Below are positions 25,575 through 35,560 of a stretch of 64,000 nucleotides of DNA, piece by piece. Within the stretch, counting starts at the first letter, position 1, and each line of letters opens with the position of its first letter. The stretch covers positions 21,553-85,552 of the forward strand of contig CAYTHL010000001.1 of the NCBI GenBank assembly GCA_964437615.1. The letters are read 5' to 3'. This DNA is from RGIG4790 sp964437615 (GTDB lineage: Bacteria > Bacillota > Clostridia > Christensenellales > UBA1242). A program made the position numbers and the translations under genes. The notes beneath the pieces are model-generated. The model did no database searches and was not told the DNA's origin. It was given only the letters and a program-made list of their open reading frames with translations.

Positions 25575-25623
25575 TCAAAAAAAATAAAAAAATTAATCAT
25601 AAAAAACATAGGAGCAAGGCAAA

Positions 25624-26568
25624 ATGGTATTTTCCACAAAAGTTAAAGCCGAGATAATAGGGTCTAAAATTGCAGACGGCAACGAACTTAGTATGCTTTG
25701 TGGCATAATACTGTCGGCCGGCACAATAATAATTAGCAACAAACAAATGACCTTTAACCTTGTTACCGAAAATCCCATGCTGCTAGAATATAGCGCCAAG
25801 CTTATTAGGCAGCTTTTTCCGCATAGCGTTTTAAATTTGCCAAGTTGCGGCAAAAAAAACAAGGCGCGCTACACCCTAGGTTTAGATGCCGAAAGCGCGC
25901 AAGAAATTTTGTTAGACTGCGGAATATTAGAGCGGGATGAATTTGGCAGGCTTGCCATATCTTTGGTGGGCGGCAATCATGTTTTAATAGAGCGCGAGGC
26001 AAAAATCGCTTATCTTGCCGGTACATTTTTGGGCGGCGGCACAATCAGTGTACCACAAACAGGGGTGCCCGGTGGCAGATACCATATGGAATGGAGCTTT
26101 GCTAGCAGTAATCAAGCAGATGTAGTTGCTCAAATTTTGGCAGAAGAAGATATTTTTGCAAAAATCATAGAGAGGCAGGGCAACTATGTGGTCTACATAA
26201 AGGGCAGCGAAGATATTTCTAGCGCTGTAGGTCTTATGGGGGCAACCAACTGCTATCTAAAACTAGAAACTCAAATGGTAGATAGGCAAATGCGTAATCT
26301 GGTAAACAGGCAAAGCAACTGTATATCGGCAAATATAGACAAATCGGTTAGCGCTGGGCTTAAACAGATAGAGCTAATTGACCAAATAGAAACCACTATT
26401 GGGTTAGATGCCCTACCAAAAAGTCTGCAAGAAGCAGCTGCCGTGCGCAAACAGCACCCAGAAGCTAGTTTGCAAGAACTTGCCGAAATTTTGCAGATAA
26501 GCAAGTCGGCAGTAAACTTGCGGCTACGCAAACTTTCTAGCATAGCAAAAGAACTTTCTAGCAATTAA
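25624..26568 (+). CDS. whiA: DNA-binding protein WhiA
   Basis: Sporulation/cell-division regulator WhiA, 314 residues. The N-terminal degenerate LAGLIDADG endonuclease-like domain covers about 1-210 (VKAEI..., EREAKIAYLAGTFLGGGTI). A C-terminal helix-turn-helix spans about 250-310 (LAEILQISKSAVNLRLRKL). It has an AGGAG site 9 nt before the start. In Bacillota it influences cell division and chromosome segregation, and in actinobacteria it activates sporulation genes. The location downstream of murB is consistent with a cell-envelope gene neighbourhood. Confidence 0.95.
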   Translation: MVFSTKVKAEIIGSKIADGNELSMLCGIILSAGTIIISNKQMTFNLVTENPMLLEYSAKLIRQLFPHSVLNLPSCGKKNKARYTLGLDAESAQEILLDCGILERDEFGRLAISLVGGNHVLIEREAKIAYLAGTFLGGGTISVPQTGVPGGRYHMEWSFASSNQADVVAQILAEEDIFAKIIERQGNYVVYIKGSEDISSAVGLMGATNCYLKLETQMVDRQMRNLVNRQSNCISANIDKSVSAGLKQIELIDQIETTIGLDALPKSLQEAAAVRKQHPEASLQELAEILQISKSAVNLRLRKLSSIAKELSSN

Positions 26569-26588
26569 AAATTTTTAGCGGAGAACAT

Positions 26589-29500
26589 ATGAAAACACTT
26601 TTATTTAGTTACACTCAAAAAAAAGGTTTTAAGTTTGGTAAAGACGCCCTAGGCAAGTTGGTTACAGTTATTAGAAAAAAGGCGCTATTGCATAAAACCA
26701 AAATTAAAATGCATACCGTTATGGACAAAAATAACTTTGTCCATTTGCACTTGCACACCGAATATAGCCTTTTGGACGGCTGCGCCCGAATAGAAAAGGT
26801 TGTAAAAGTTGCAAAACAAATGGGCATGCCAGCCATTGCCATAACCGACCACGGCAACATGTATGGTGCAATTACATTTTTTGATGCCTGCCGCGGGGTG
26901 GGGATAAGACCAATTATTGGCTGCGAAATGTATGTGGCAGACGATTTATTAAACAAAAACGGCAAACAAAAGTTAGAGCATTTAATCTTGCTAGCCAAAG
27001 ACGAGCAAGGCTACTTAAATTTGAGCAAACTAAACAGCATTGCCTTTAGGGACGGCTTTTATTACAAGCCAAGGATAGATTACAAAACACTAGCTGAGCA
27101 TCACGAGGGGCTAATATGTCTGTCTGCATGCATTGCTGGCACAGTGCCTCAGCTAATTATAAAAGGTCAAATTGCCGAGGCCGAAAAGCAGGTAGAGTGG
27201 TTTAAAAATGTCTTTGGCGAAGATTTTTACCTAGAAATTCAGATGCATCGCCCAGATACTCCTACCCAAATAGACGACGAATACCGCACCTACATAGAGC
27301 AGCAGACGCTTGTAAACAAATATCTTAGGCAGTTTAGCAAGCAGTTTGGCGTAAAACTGGTTGCTACCAACGATGTTCACTACATTGGCAAAGACGACGC
27401 TGAAATTCAAGATGTGCTAATGTGCATTAGTATGCAAAAGACGCTAGATGACAACGACAGGCTTAGAATGCATGGCACAGAGTACTATTTTAAAAGCCGC
27501 GAAGAGATGTTAAAGGCACTGCCAGATGACGAAGAAGCCATTTCTAACACAATAGAAATTGCCGCAAAATGCAATTTTGACTTTACTCTTGCCAAAAGCC
27601 AAAACATGGACCAAGGAATATATCACTTTCCTAACTATCATCCACCTAATGGGCAGAGTTGTGCCGACTATATGCGTGATTTGTTAGAGGCCGGGCTAAA
27701 AGAAAGGTACGGCACAATAACTAAGGAAATCCGCGACCGCGCCGAAAGCGAGATGCACGTAATAAATACCCTTAATTTTAGCCAATACTTTTTAACCGTC
27801 ATGGACTATATTAAAGCGGCGCACGACATGGGCGTGCCAGTTGGCAAAGGCCGTGGCTCTGGCGCGGGCAGTATTGTGGCATATTGCTTGCACATAACCG
27901 ACATAGACCCGCTTAAATACGACCTACTGTTTGAAAGATTTTTGCACATGGAGCGCGTTACCGCCCCCGATTTTGATATAGACTTTTCTGACGACGGCCG
28001 CGAAAAAGTTATAGATTACGTAAGAAAAAAGTACGGCGAAGACAAGGTTGTAAATATTATAACATTTGGTACTCTTGCCGCAAAAATGGCTATTAAAGAT
28101 GTAGGGCGTGTGCTAAGAGTGCCTTATAGCGAAACAGATAAGGTTACAAAAATTATCCCTAACGACGCCGACGCCGCAAAGCACCACTGCCTACTAAAAA
28201 AGAGTTTTGGGCTAGACGGCAACACCGACGGCGCTGTGCCAGAACTGGTAGAAATTTACAAAAACAATCCAGAAATAAAGCGTGTGGTAGACATAGCCAC
28301 CAAACTAGAAGGTATGCCACGTCAGACGGGTACCCATGCTTGCGGCGTGCTTATTGGATTTGACACTCTAGAAAACTACATTCCGCTGGGCAGAAATGGC
28401 GACATTATAACCACTCAGTACGAGGCGGCGCAAATAGAGCGCTTAGGTCACCTAAAAATGGACTTTTTGGCGCTTTGTAACTTAAACGATATTAAAACTT
28501 GCGGCGAGTTTGTTATGCAAAACTATGGCAAAACCGAGGACGACCTAGACTTTAACAAACTTGGCTACGAAGACCCAAAAGTTTACGATCTTATTGCGTC
28601 TGGCAACACAACGGCAGTCTTCCAACTAGAAAGTGGTGGCTTTCAAAAGTTTATGAAGGACCTAAAGCCAAACTGTCTAGAAGACATTGTGGCAGGTGTG
28701 GCTCTATTTAGGCCAGGCCCAATGGACATTATTCCAAGATATGTTCATAATAAACATCACCCAGAAGATGTAACTTACGCCCACCCAATTTTAAAGAATA
28801 TTTTGGACGTTACCTATGGTTGCATAGTCTATCAAGAGCAAGTGCAGCGAATTTGTCAAAGCATGGCGGGCTACACCCTTGGTCAAGCCGATATGGTCCG
28901 TAGACTTATGAGCAAAAAGAAAGTTGACGCCATGAAGGCTGAAAAGCAGATATTTTTGTACGGAAAGCCTGCCGAAAACGGTAAGCCTGCCATAGATGGC
29001 GCAATAAAGCGTGGAGTGCCAAAAGAAGTTGCCGAGCAAGTTTGGGGCGAAATGGAAAATTTTGCAAAATATGCCTTTAATAAATCTCATGCGGCGTGCT
29101 ATGCCGTGCTTGCTTATCAAACGGCGTATTTAAAAACCTATTATAAAGCCGAGTTTTTAACGGCGGTAATAAACAACCGAATTTCAAAAAGCGACGAACT
29201 TTCGCACTATGTAAGTTACAGCCGCACCGAAGGAATAGAAATTTTGCCGCCAGATATAAACATTTCTATGCCGCGCTTTACTATAAAAGACAACAAAATG
29301 CGCTTTGGGCTTTGCGCTATAAAAGGTATTGGCGAGGGCGTATGTAACGGAATTGTTGCCGAACGAGAAAAAAACGGTCCGTTTAAAAACCTTGGCAACT
29401 TTTTGTTAAGAACTACCGATTTGCTTATAAACAAGCGCGTTATCGAGGGTATGATATATAGCGGCGCCTTTGACTGCTTTGGTCAAAAACGCAGCCAGTT

Positions 29501-30383
29501 AATTGCCGTTTACGAAACAGCAATGGCGCAGGCACTAAAAGAAAAACAGTCTAAACTAAGTGGCCAGTTTAGTTTGTTTGGTAGTTTGCTCCCAGAAGAA
29601 GAAACAATAAAAATTGAGTATCCAAATATTCAAGAGTATATGCCAAAAGACAAGCTAAAGCGAGAAAAGGACGCCCTAGGCATATATATTTCTGGTCACC
29701 CTATGGAAGAATATATGGATTTGTGCAAAACCTTTACCTTTACAAGCAACATGATGAACAGCGGCGAATCCGAGCCAGAAGACATGGGCGACAGCGAAGA
29801 TGTGCAATCAGACGAATATAGCGCCTTTGCCGAGTACGGGCTAGAAGACGGCAGCAAGGTTTTCTGCGGCGGAATAATAAACAAAGTAAACAAAAAAATT
29901 AGCAAAACAACAAACGCCACCATGGCCATTTTAGATGTAGAAGACCTTTACGGCATGTACTCAATAATGGTGTTCAACCGTCAGTACGAGAGCATAAAGG
30001 ATAGGCTTGCCGAAGACAAAATTATTACTGTAAACGGGCATCTTTCTATCCGTGTTGGCCAGCAGCCAATAATTATTGCCGAAAAAATTACTTTTGTTGG
30101 CGAAGACCAAGTTGTTAAGCCAGCGGTCAGCCAAAAACAACCAATAATAATTGGCGAAACTGCGCCGGTTAGCAAGCAGACATTATATTTAAGATTTGAC
30201 ATTAATAACGAAAAGATTTTTGCTGTGGTAGAGGATATTTTGCGCAGTTATGGCGGCATTGTGCCAGTTAAAGTTCAATGGGACGGCAAACTTTACGCTC
30301 TTAACGGCAAAATTACAGCTACCGAGGCATGCCTTGCCGAACTTACCGCCCTTTTAGGCGAACAAAATATAAAGGTTATGTAA
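26589..30383 (+). CDS. dnaE: DNA polymerase III subunit alpha
   Basis: Replicative polymerase DnaE, 1264 residues. The N-terminal PHP domain starts FVHLHLHTEYSLLDG. The catalytic palm holds APDFDIDFSDDGR with the metal-binding Asp pair, followed by the fingers, a helix-hairpin-helix region (FGLCAIKGIGEG), and a C-terminal OB-fold (GGIINKVNKKISK...). The GGAG 5 nt before the ATG at 26589 supports this start. It adds about 44 basic residues before the conserved PHP opening, longer than most homologues, where a start near 26721 would be expected but has no ribosome binding site. The gene ends the murB row. Confidence 0.96.
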   Translation: MKTLLFSYTQKKGFKFGKDALGKLVTVIRKKALLHKTKIKMHTVMDKNNFVHLHLHTEYSLLDGCARIEKVVKVAKQMGMPAIAITDHGNMYGAITFFDACRGVGIRPIIGCEMYVADDLLNKNGKQKLEHLILLAKDEQGYLNLSKLNSIAFRDGFYYKPRIDYKTLAEHHEGLICLSACIAGTVPQLIIKGQIAEAEKQVEWFKNVFGEDFYLEIQMHRPDTPTQIDDEYRTYIEQQTLVNKYLRQFSKQFGVKLVATNDVHYIGKDDAEIQDVLMCISMQKTLDDNDRLRMHGTEYYFKSREEMLKALPDDEEAISNTIEIAAKCNFDFTLAKSQNMDQGIYHFPNYHPPNGQSCADYMRDLLEAGLKERYGTITKEIRDRAESEMHVINTLNFSQYFLTVMDYIKAAHDMGVPVGKGRGSGAGSIVAYCLHITDIDPLKYDLLFERFLHMERVTAPDFDIDFSDDGREKVIDYVRKKYGEDKVVNIITFGTLAAKMAIKDVGRVLRVPYSETDKVTKIIPNDADAAKHHCLLKKSFGLDGNTDGAVPELVEIYKNNPEIKRVVDIATKLEGMPRQTGTHACGVLIGFDTLENYIPLGRNGDIITTQYEAAQIERLGHLKMDFLALCNLNDIKTCGEFVMQNYGKTEDDLDFNKLGYEDPKVYDLIASGNTTAVFQLESGGFQKFMKDLKPNCLEDIVAGVALFRPGPMDIIPRYVHNKHHPEDVTYAHPILKNILDVTYGCIVYQEQVQRICQSMAGYTLGQADMVRRLMSKKKVDAMKAEKQIFLYGKPAENGKPAIDGAIKRGVPKEVAEQVWGEMENFAKYAFNKSHAACYAVLAYQTAYLKTYYKAEFLTAVINNRISKSDELSHYVSYSRTEGIEILPPDINISMPRFTIKDNKMRFGLCAIKGIGEGVCNGIVAEREKNGPFKNLGNFLLRTTDLLINKRVIEGMIYSGAFDCFGQKRSQLIAVYETAMAQALKEKQSKLSGQFSLFGSLLPEEETIKIEYPNIQEYMPKDKLKREKDALGIYISGHPMEEYMDLCKTFTFTSNMMNSGESEPEDMGDSEDVQSDEYSAFAEYGLEDGSKVFCGGIINKVNKKISKTTNATMAILDVEDLYGMYSIMVFNRQYESIKDRLAEDKIITVNGHLSIRVGQQPIIIAEKITFVGEDQVVKPAVSQKQPIIIGETAPVSKQTLYLRFDINNEKIFAVVEDILRSYGGIVPVKVQWDGKLYALNGKITATEACLAELTALLGEQNIKVM

Positions 30384-30407
30384 AATAAAATATTGTTGCA
30401 AATTAAA

Positions 30408-30448
30408 AGCCGACATAAGGGATAATCTCCAATATGTCGGCTTAATTT
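30408..30448 (+). terminator. probable terminator of dnaE
   Basis: A 10-bp stem AGCCGACATA / TATGTCGGCT encloses a 15-nt loop with a weak T-rich tail. Confidence 0.55.
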
Positions 30449-30482
30449 GTTTATTTAACCAATTTTATGCTGGCTTGAATTT

Positions 30483-30683
30483 TTAAAAATAAGAAAGGAT
30501 TATTACAATAAGCAAACTTATTGCGGCAACAAGTACGCCAACAAGTTTTACCTTGGTGGCTTTTCGGTTGTTTATAACTTCGTCTTTGCCATTGTTTTTA
30601 AAAAATAGTGGGGCAATCCAAATAATAATAAACCCTATAACGGCTACAACTAAAAATATAATTTTAAAAACAGTTAGTGCCAT
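30483..30683 (-). CDS. small two-segment membrane protein
   Basis: A 66-residue protein with two predicted membrane helices (about 5-27 and 45-65) joined by a polar loop, NNGKDEVINNRKATK. Its coding status is supported by an AAAGGAG site 7 nt upstream and a promoter at 30704-30732 (TTGCAT, 17 nt, TACAAT, extended TGC) on the minus strand. No family is recognised. It lies alone between dnaE and valS. Confidence 0.65.
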   Translation of the reverse strand: MALTVFKIIFLVVAVIGFIIIWIAPLFFKNNGKDEVINNRKATKVKLVGVLVAAISLLIVIILSYF

Positions 30684-30703
30684 AAAACTTGCTCCTTTTG
30701 GTC

Positions 30704-30732
30704 ATTGTAGCACAAAATTTTGCATAATGCAA
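30704..30732 (-). promoter_or_regulatory. promoter of the small membrane protein gene
   Basis: On the minus strand TTGCAT (30732-30727), 17 nt, TACAAT (30709-30704) with an upstream TGC. Confidence 0.65.
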
Positions 30733-30783
30733 GCAAAATAAGCCTTGCAATATTTGTATAGATTAGCAAAACCCGCATTTTAC

Positions 30784-30812
30784 TTGCAATTTGTTTGTAG
30801 TTATGGTAATAT
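30784..30812 (+). promoter_or_regulatory. promoter of valS
   Basis: TTGCAA (30784-30789), 17 nt, TAATAT (30807-30812), preceded by TGG (extended -10). The leader of about 27 nt is too short for a T-box, so unlike aspS-asnS this synthetase gene lacks tRNA-responsive control. Confidence 0.75.
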
Positions 30813-30845
30813 CTTATAGAATTTAGGCAAAACAAGGGGTATACC

Positions 30846-33443
30846 GTGAACAGACAACAATCTTACAACCCAACCGAATGGGAAAATAGCATTTACAAAC
30901 TTTGGGAAGATAGCGGAGCTTTTCATGCCGACGAAAACAGCACAAAGCCAAGTTACTCGGTTATAATGCCGCCACCAAATGTCACAGGGCAGGCGCACAT
31001 GGGGCATGCTATAGACGGCACACTGCAAGATATTTTGGTGCGCTATAAACGCATGCAAGGCTACAACGTTCTTTGGCAGCCGGGTACCGACCACGCCGCC
31101 ATTGCCACCGAAGAAAAATTGGTAGAAAAATTGCGGAGCGAGGGCAAAACCAAGGAAGAAATCGGTAGGGCAGAATTTGATAAACTTGCATGGGAATGGT
31201 ACAACAAGTTTGGCAACCGCATAGTAACTCAGTTTAAACGCTTGGGCTTTTCGGCCGACTGGCAGCGCTACCGATTTACTATGGACAAAACTAGCACCAA
31301 CGCCGTGCTTACCGCCTTTATAAATTTGTACAACAAGGGGCTAATTTACAGGGGTAAGCGCCAAACCAACTGGTGCGTGCATTGCAAATCGGTTATTTCA
31401 GACGACGAAGTTGAGTACAAGCAAGAAGACGGCAGCATGTGGCACATAAAATATCCTTTTGCCGACGGCAGCGGGTATATAACAGTTGCAACAACTAGGC
31501 CAGAAACATTGTTTGGCGACACCGCAGTTGCCGTAAACCCTAACGATAAACGCTATAAAAAGTTGGTTGGTAAGCTATTAAATCTGCCTCTAACAGATAG
31601 GCAAATACCTATTATTGCAGACGAGTATGTAGACGAGGCATTTGGCACGGGCATGGTAAAAATTACCCCCGCCCACGATCCTAACGACTACGAAGTTGGC
31701 AAAAGGCACAACTTAGAAATTATTTCGGTTATTTCCAAAGAGGGCAAACTTACCGATGTTGCGGGTAGGTTTGCTGGCCTAGGGCTAGAAGAAGGCCGCA
31801 CCGCCGTTGTTGCCGAGCTAAAAAAGCAAGGGCTGCTACTAAAAGTTGAGCCACACGCCCATAACGTTGGGCATTGTTACCGGTGTCATACTACAATTGA
31901 GCCTATGATAACCGAGCAATGGTTTGTTGCCATGAAGGATTTGGTTAAGCCTGCAATAAAGGCGGTAAAATCTGGCGAACTGCAAATTCATCCAAAAAGG
32001 TTTGAGAAAAATTATTTCCATTGGCTAGAAAATATTCAAGACTGGTGCATAAGCCGCCAAATCTGGACGGGGCATCAGATACCTATCTACTATTGCAAAA
32101 ATTGCGGAGAAGTGGTTGCCGATAGGCAGATGCCAAAATCTTGCCCTAAGTGCGCAAGCACCCACCTTGTGCAAGATCAAGATGTGCTAGATACATGGTT
32201 TTCTAGCGCATTGTGGCCATTTTCTACCCTCGGGTGGCCAGAAAAAACCAAGGAATTGCAAAAATTTTATCCAACAAACTGCCTAGTTACTGGCTACGAC
32301 ATTTTAACACATTGGGTTACCAAAATGATTTACATGGGCTACGAGTGTGTGGGTGATACACCATTTAGGCATGTACTGCTGCACGGCTTAATGCGTGACC
32401 CTATTGGCCGCAAGATGAGCAAGAGCCTTGGCAATGGGGTAGACCCGTTAGACGTTGCCGAAAAGTATGGCGCCGACGCCCTAAGAATTTATTTGGTTAA
32501 GGATATGGCGCTTGGCATAGACGCTAAATACAACGAAACAAAAATTGAGTCGGCCCGCGGGTTTATCAACAAACTTTGGAATGCCAGCAAGTTTATATCT
32601 ATGCACTCTGCCGAGCAGAAAATACAAGATATTGCGGGCGTTAACCTAAGCGCTGCCGACAAATGGATTTTGTCCAAACTTTCGGCGCTTATAAACGTGG
32701 TAAATTCTAACTTTGAGGCTCTAGAACTAGGAGTTGCGTTAACCAATATATACAATTTTGTGTTAGATGACTTTTGCGACTGGTACATAGAGTTATCTAA
32801 GCCAGCAATTTTTGCCGACGCAAATCAAAAGGCGGCGGCACTTGCCGTGCTAAACTATGTGCTTGTGTGCGTGCTTAAACTTTTACATCCATTTGTGCCA
32901 TATGTAACTGAATATATTTATCAGAATAGCGCTCAGCTTAATGCCGACGGCAAACTGCTAATATCTCAGCCAGCGGCCGAGGCTTTTGATGCTTCTTTTT
33001 GCGAGGACGGCAGCATCGAAACAGAGAAAGTTATAGAAACAATCAAGGCGCTAAGGGCGCTTAAAGTGGATAACAATATTGCCGCAAACAAAAAACCTGT
33101 GGTTAGTTGCACAAAAGCGGCAGAACCTTATGCAAGCCTAATAAATAAGCTTGCAGTTGTAGAACTAGATAAAAATGCCCAAGGTGACGGTGCTACCGTT
33201 ATAACTGGGCTTGGCAAATTTACTTTGCAAGCCGAAAAAGTAGATGCCGTGGCACTTGCTAGCAGCTTAAAATCGCAAATAGAAAAATTGCAGGCCGAAA
33301 TTGAAAGGTCCAGTGGCATGCTATCTAGCAGCGGGTTTGTTTCAAAAGCACCAGCCAGCCTAATAGAAAAAGAAAAAATTAAGCTTGCGGATAACACTGC
33401 AAAACTTGCCGAACTAGAAGAAAAATTAAAATTTATTAAGTAA
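30846..33443 (+). CDS. valS: valyl-tRNA synthetase
   Basis: Class I synthetase charging tRNA-Val, 865 residues. The HIGH-type motif lies in PPPNVTGQAHMGHA and KMSKS in GRKMSKSLGNG. The editing (CP1) domain lies between them (TTRPETLFGDTAVAVNP). A zinc-like CxxC pair set (YCKNCG..CPKCAS) is in the middle. The last 60 residues form the coiled-coil arm typical of ValRS (SLKSQIEKLQAEIERS). The GTG start at 30846 is preceded by AAGGGG. The protein is full length. Confidence 0.97.
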   Translation: MNRQQSYNPTEWENSIYKLWEDSGAFHADENSTKPSYSVIMPPPNVTGQAHMGHAIDGTLQDILVRYKRMQGYNVLWQPGTDHAAIATEEKLVEKLRSEGKTKEEIGRAEFDKLAWEWYNKFGNRIVTQFKRLGFSADWQRYRFTMDKTSTNAVLTAFINLYNKGLIYRGKRQTNWCVHCKSVISDDEVEYKQEDGSMWHIKYPFADGSGYITVATTRPETLFGDTAVAVNPNDKRYKKLVGKLLNLPLTDRQIPIIADEYVDEAFGTGMVKITPAHDPNDYEVGKRHNLEIISVISKEGKLTDVAGRFAGLGLEEGRTAVVAELKKQGLLLKVEPHAHNVGHCYRCHTTIEPMITEQWFVAMKDLVKPAIKAVKSGELQIHPKRFEKNYFHWLENIQDWCISRQIWTGHQIPIYYCKNCGEVVADRQMPKSCPKCASTHLVQDQDVLDTWFSSALWPFSTLGWPEKTKELQKFYPTNCLVTGYDILTHWVTKMIYMGYECVGDTPFRHVLLHGLMRDPIGRKMSKSLGNGVDPLDVAEKYGADALRIYLVKDMALGIDAKYNETKIESARGFINKLWNASKFISMHSAEQKIQDIAGVNLSAADKWILSKLSALINVVNSNFEALELGVALTNIYNFVLDDFCDWYIELSKPAIFADANQKAAALAVLNYVLVCVLKLLHPFVPYVTEYIYQNSAQLNADGKLLISQPAAEAFDASFCEDGSIETEKVIETIKALRALKVDNNIAANKKPVVSCTKAAEPYASLINKLAVVELDKNAQGDGATVITGLGKFTLQAEKVDAVALASSLKSQIEKLQAEIERSSGMLSSSGFVSKAPASLIEKEKIKLADNTAKLAELEEKLKFIK

Positions 33444-33525
33444 AATAAAGTATTTTTTAATAAATATTTGCGCATATAAACATATATTTTATGTCTTAGC
33501 TTTGCAAAAATGCAATAAACAAAGT

Positions 33526-33553
33526 AAAAATCTCCCAAGTTGGGAGATTTTTT
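33526..33553. terminator. terminator of valS
   Basis: AAAAATCTCCCA pairs with TGGGAGATTTTTT around a 3-nt loop. It is symmetrical enough to act in both directions between valS and the convergent 33609 gene. Confidence 0.85.
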
Positions 33554-33608
33554 GGTAGTTTTCTGCAAAAAGTGTGTATTTTTATCAAAAAAATTAGTTT
33601 ATTTTGTA

Positions 33609-34079
33609 TTATTCGCAGTTCATTCCGCCAGTAAATTCGTCGTCCGAAGTAAAGGATGTTTCGTCTACATAAGTAGATTTTTTATTATTATATTTTTTAG
33701 CACTTGTGCTATAACGATTTGCGCAAAATTCGTCTATTGCTTGTTTAGCCTTAGTATCTTCTGGGGCAACTTCTACCGTTTTGTTTTGTTTACGGCGTTC
33801 AACTTCTTTTTGGTAAGTATCATTTCGTTTGCAGGCCACAATAGAATTTATTGCTGTGGCCAAAGTAGTGGCAACAAATAAACTAGTAATGCTATACATG
33901 GCAATTAGTGCAGCGCCACCGCTAGAAAGCGCAACAATGCCAAGTGCAACAACGCTCAAAAACAAACATATGTCAGAAACAAAATGCCCTTTAATAGCAT
34001 AATTTTTAGCGTAGAATAATTTTTCGTGTTTTTGCTTCAACTCGTCATCAGACAAATTTTTTAAGTTTTGTTTTTTCAT
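33609..34079 (-). CDS. hypothetical membrane protein
   Basis: A 156-residue protein with two hydrophobic helices (about 31-55 and 58-82) between a charged N-terminal helix (SDDELKQKHEKL) and a polar, probably disordered, C-terminal tail rich in Thr, Asp and Lys. Both ends are likely cytoplasmic. It has an AGAGGT site and a promoter on the minus strand (TTGACA at 34128-34123, 17 nt, TAGTAT at 34105-34100). I do not recognise the family. Confidence 0.75.
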   Translation of the reverse strand: MKKQNLKNLSDDELKQKHEKLFYAKNYAIKGHFVSDICLFLSVVALGIVALSSGGAALIAMYSITSLFVATTLATAINSIVACKRNDTYQKEVERRKQNKTVEVAPEDTKAKQAIDEFCANRYSTSAKKYNNKKSTYVDETSFTSDDEFTGGMNCE

Positions 34080-34099
34080 AGGTTTTTACCTCTGTTAAA

Positions 34100-34128
34100 A
34101 TACTACACCCAAAATTAAACAATGTCAA
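34100..34128 (-). promoter_or_regulatory. promoter of the 33609 gene
   Basis: On the minus strand an exact TTGACA, a 17-nt spacer and TAGTAT. It lies 20 nt from the divergent tadA -35 box, so the two promoters share a short intergenic region. Confidence 0.75.
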
Positions 34129-34147
34129 TATCAAATGTTAAAATTTG

Positions 34148-34176
34148 TTTACAATCCAGCCAACTTATGCTAAAAT
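34148..34176 (+). promoter_or_regulatory. promoter giving a leaderless tadA transcript with GTG start
   Basis: TTTACA (34148-34153), 17 nt, extended -10 TGC-TAAAAT (34171-34176). Six nt later comes the GTG at 34183. No ribosome binding site is present. Confidence 0.75.
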
Positions 34177-34182
34177 TTTTGT

Positions 34183-34635
34183 GTGGATAATAAATTTATG
34201 CTGCTTGCCTTATCCGAGGCTTGCAGGGCTTACAATGCCGACGAAGTGCCAATTGGTGCCGTGATTGTAAAGGGCAATAAAGTGCTTGCAAAGGCATATA
34301 ACAAGCGTCAGCACGGCAAAGACGCCACTGCCCATGCTGAAATTTTGGCTATAAAAAAGGCCTGCCGCAAAATTAAGGATTTTAGGCTTATTGGGTGCGA
34401 TATTTATGTAACAATGGAGCCTTGTGCAATGTGTATGGGCGCAATTTTAAACGCCAGATTAAATAACTTGTATTTTGGGGCTGCGGCAAATAAATCTGAC
34501 GTCCTTTCTTGCACCGAAATTAATGAGCGCGCTGGGCTAAACCACAAAACCAATATTGTGGGCGGAGTGCTAGAAGAAGAGTGCCGCAACCTAGTTTTGC
34601 AATATTTTGCCAAAAAGCGGACAAAAAACTGCTAA
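34183..34635 (+). CDS. tadA: tRNA adenosine(34) deaminase
   Basis: Zinc deaminase converting A34 to inosine in tRNA-Arg(ACG), 150 residues. The zinc site is AHAEI (His and catalytic Glu) and PCAMCMG (two Cys). GAAANKSDV follows as expected. The start is the GTG at 34183, directly 6 nt after a -10 box, which predicts a leaderless mRNA beginning with GUG. The alternative ATG at 34198 has no ribosome binding site and would remove residues from the first helix. The enzyme acts in the cytoplasm and allows one tRNA to read three CGN codons. Confidence 0.93.
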   Translation: MDNKFMLLALSEACRAYNADEVPIGAVIVKGNKVLAKAYNKRQHGKDATAHAEILAIKKACRKIKDFRLIGCDIYVTMEPCAMCMGAILNARLNNLYFGAAANKSDVLSCTEINERAGLNHKTNIVGGVLEEECRNLVLQYFAKKRTKNC

Positions 34636-34735
34636 AATAAAAATAATCAATAAAAAAATAAATTTTGCCCAAAAAGTTGCGAAATTGTTTTTGTGCGTGC
34701 TATACTTAAAATATTAATATATTTAGGGGGCAGTT

Positions 34736-35479
34736 ATGAGCCAAAATAACAACAGAAATTTTGATGATAAGTTTGCCGAGGCATGGTACAACCTTGGCGG
34801 CGATTTTAGTTATATGTTTAGCAAACAACTAATTAAATATTTAAGTGCAAACAACATTAAACCAGCAAATGTGCTAGATATTTACTGCGGCGCTGGCAAC
34901 TTTTTGGCAGAGATGCAAAAGCAGGGCATAAAGTGCGTTGGCACCGAGGGCAGCAAGGCTTTTGTAGACTTTAACAACAAAAACTATAAGGACATGGAGT
35001 TTATCTATTCTCCAAATATGTTAGAGTTTGGCACCAAGCAAAAGTTTGACCTAATTACCTGCATATACGACCTTGTAAACTACCTAGAAAAATTTAGTGA
35101 GTGGCAAGACTTCTTTAAAAATGTTTACAAACAACTAAACAAGGGCGGCATGTTTGTCTTCGACTACAACACCACCCGCCGTCTTGCAGACTGGAACACC
35201 ACAATCTACGAGAGCAATAGTCAAATGGACTACGTTCAAACGGTAAAATCTGGTGTGCAGGGCAAAACAATAATAAATTATGTGTACTATATTAAGGATA
35301 AAGAGGACTTGTACTATAAAACCAGCAGTCTAAGAACCGAAACCACTTTTGAAACCGAGCGTGTTTTAGAAGCCCTTAAAAAAGCTGGCTTTAAAGATGT
35401 AAAGCTTTGCGACTTTTCTTTAAACCCGGTGTCTAACCCAGAGAGCAAAAATAAAATTCACGTAATTGCAACAAAATAA
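34736..35479 (+). CDS. class I SAM-dependent methyltransferase
   Basis: A 247-residue methyltransferase. SAM-binding motif I is VLDIYCGAGNFLAEM (about 40-54) and the acidic end of motif II is near VGTEGS. LITCIYDLVNYL corresponds to motif IV, and NKGGMFVFDYN is the post-motif strand. The second half carries the lid seen in small-molecule or rRNA methyltransferases of the YjhP/Tam group. The substrate cannot be determined. AGGGGG precedes the start, so this gene is translated in the usual way, unlike its neighbour tadA. Confidence 0.85.
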   Translation: MSQNNNRNFDDKFAEAWYNLGGDFSYMFSKQLIKYLSANNIKPANVLDIYCGAGNFLAEMQKQGIKCVGTEGSKAFVDFNNKNYKDMEFIYSPNMLEFGTKQKFDLITCIYDLVNYLEKFSEWQDFFKNVYKQLNKGGMFVFDYNTTRRLADWNTTIYESNSQMDYVQTVKSGVQGKTIINYVYYIKDKEDLYYKTSSLRTETTFETERVLEALKKAGFKDVKLCDFSLNPVSNPESKNKIHVIATK

Positions 35480-35525
35480 AAAACATTTATCGCTCGGCTT
35501 ATTTTAGATGCAATACAAAATATTA

Positions 35526-35556
35526 AAAGATAGAAGACATCCTTCTATCTTTTTTG
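35526..35556 (+). terminator. terminator of the methyltransferase gene
   Basis: AAGATAGAAG pairs with CTTCTATCTT and six T follow. Confidence 0.85.
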
Positions 35557-35560
35557 GGTT

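Noticed and set aside
26589..26720. A dnaE start near 26721, matching most homologues
   Set aside because: No ribosome binding site precedes it, whereas GGAG sits 5 nt before 26589. The extension is unusual but better supported.
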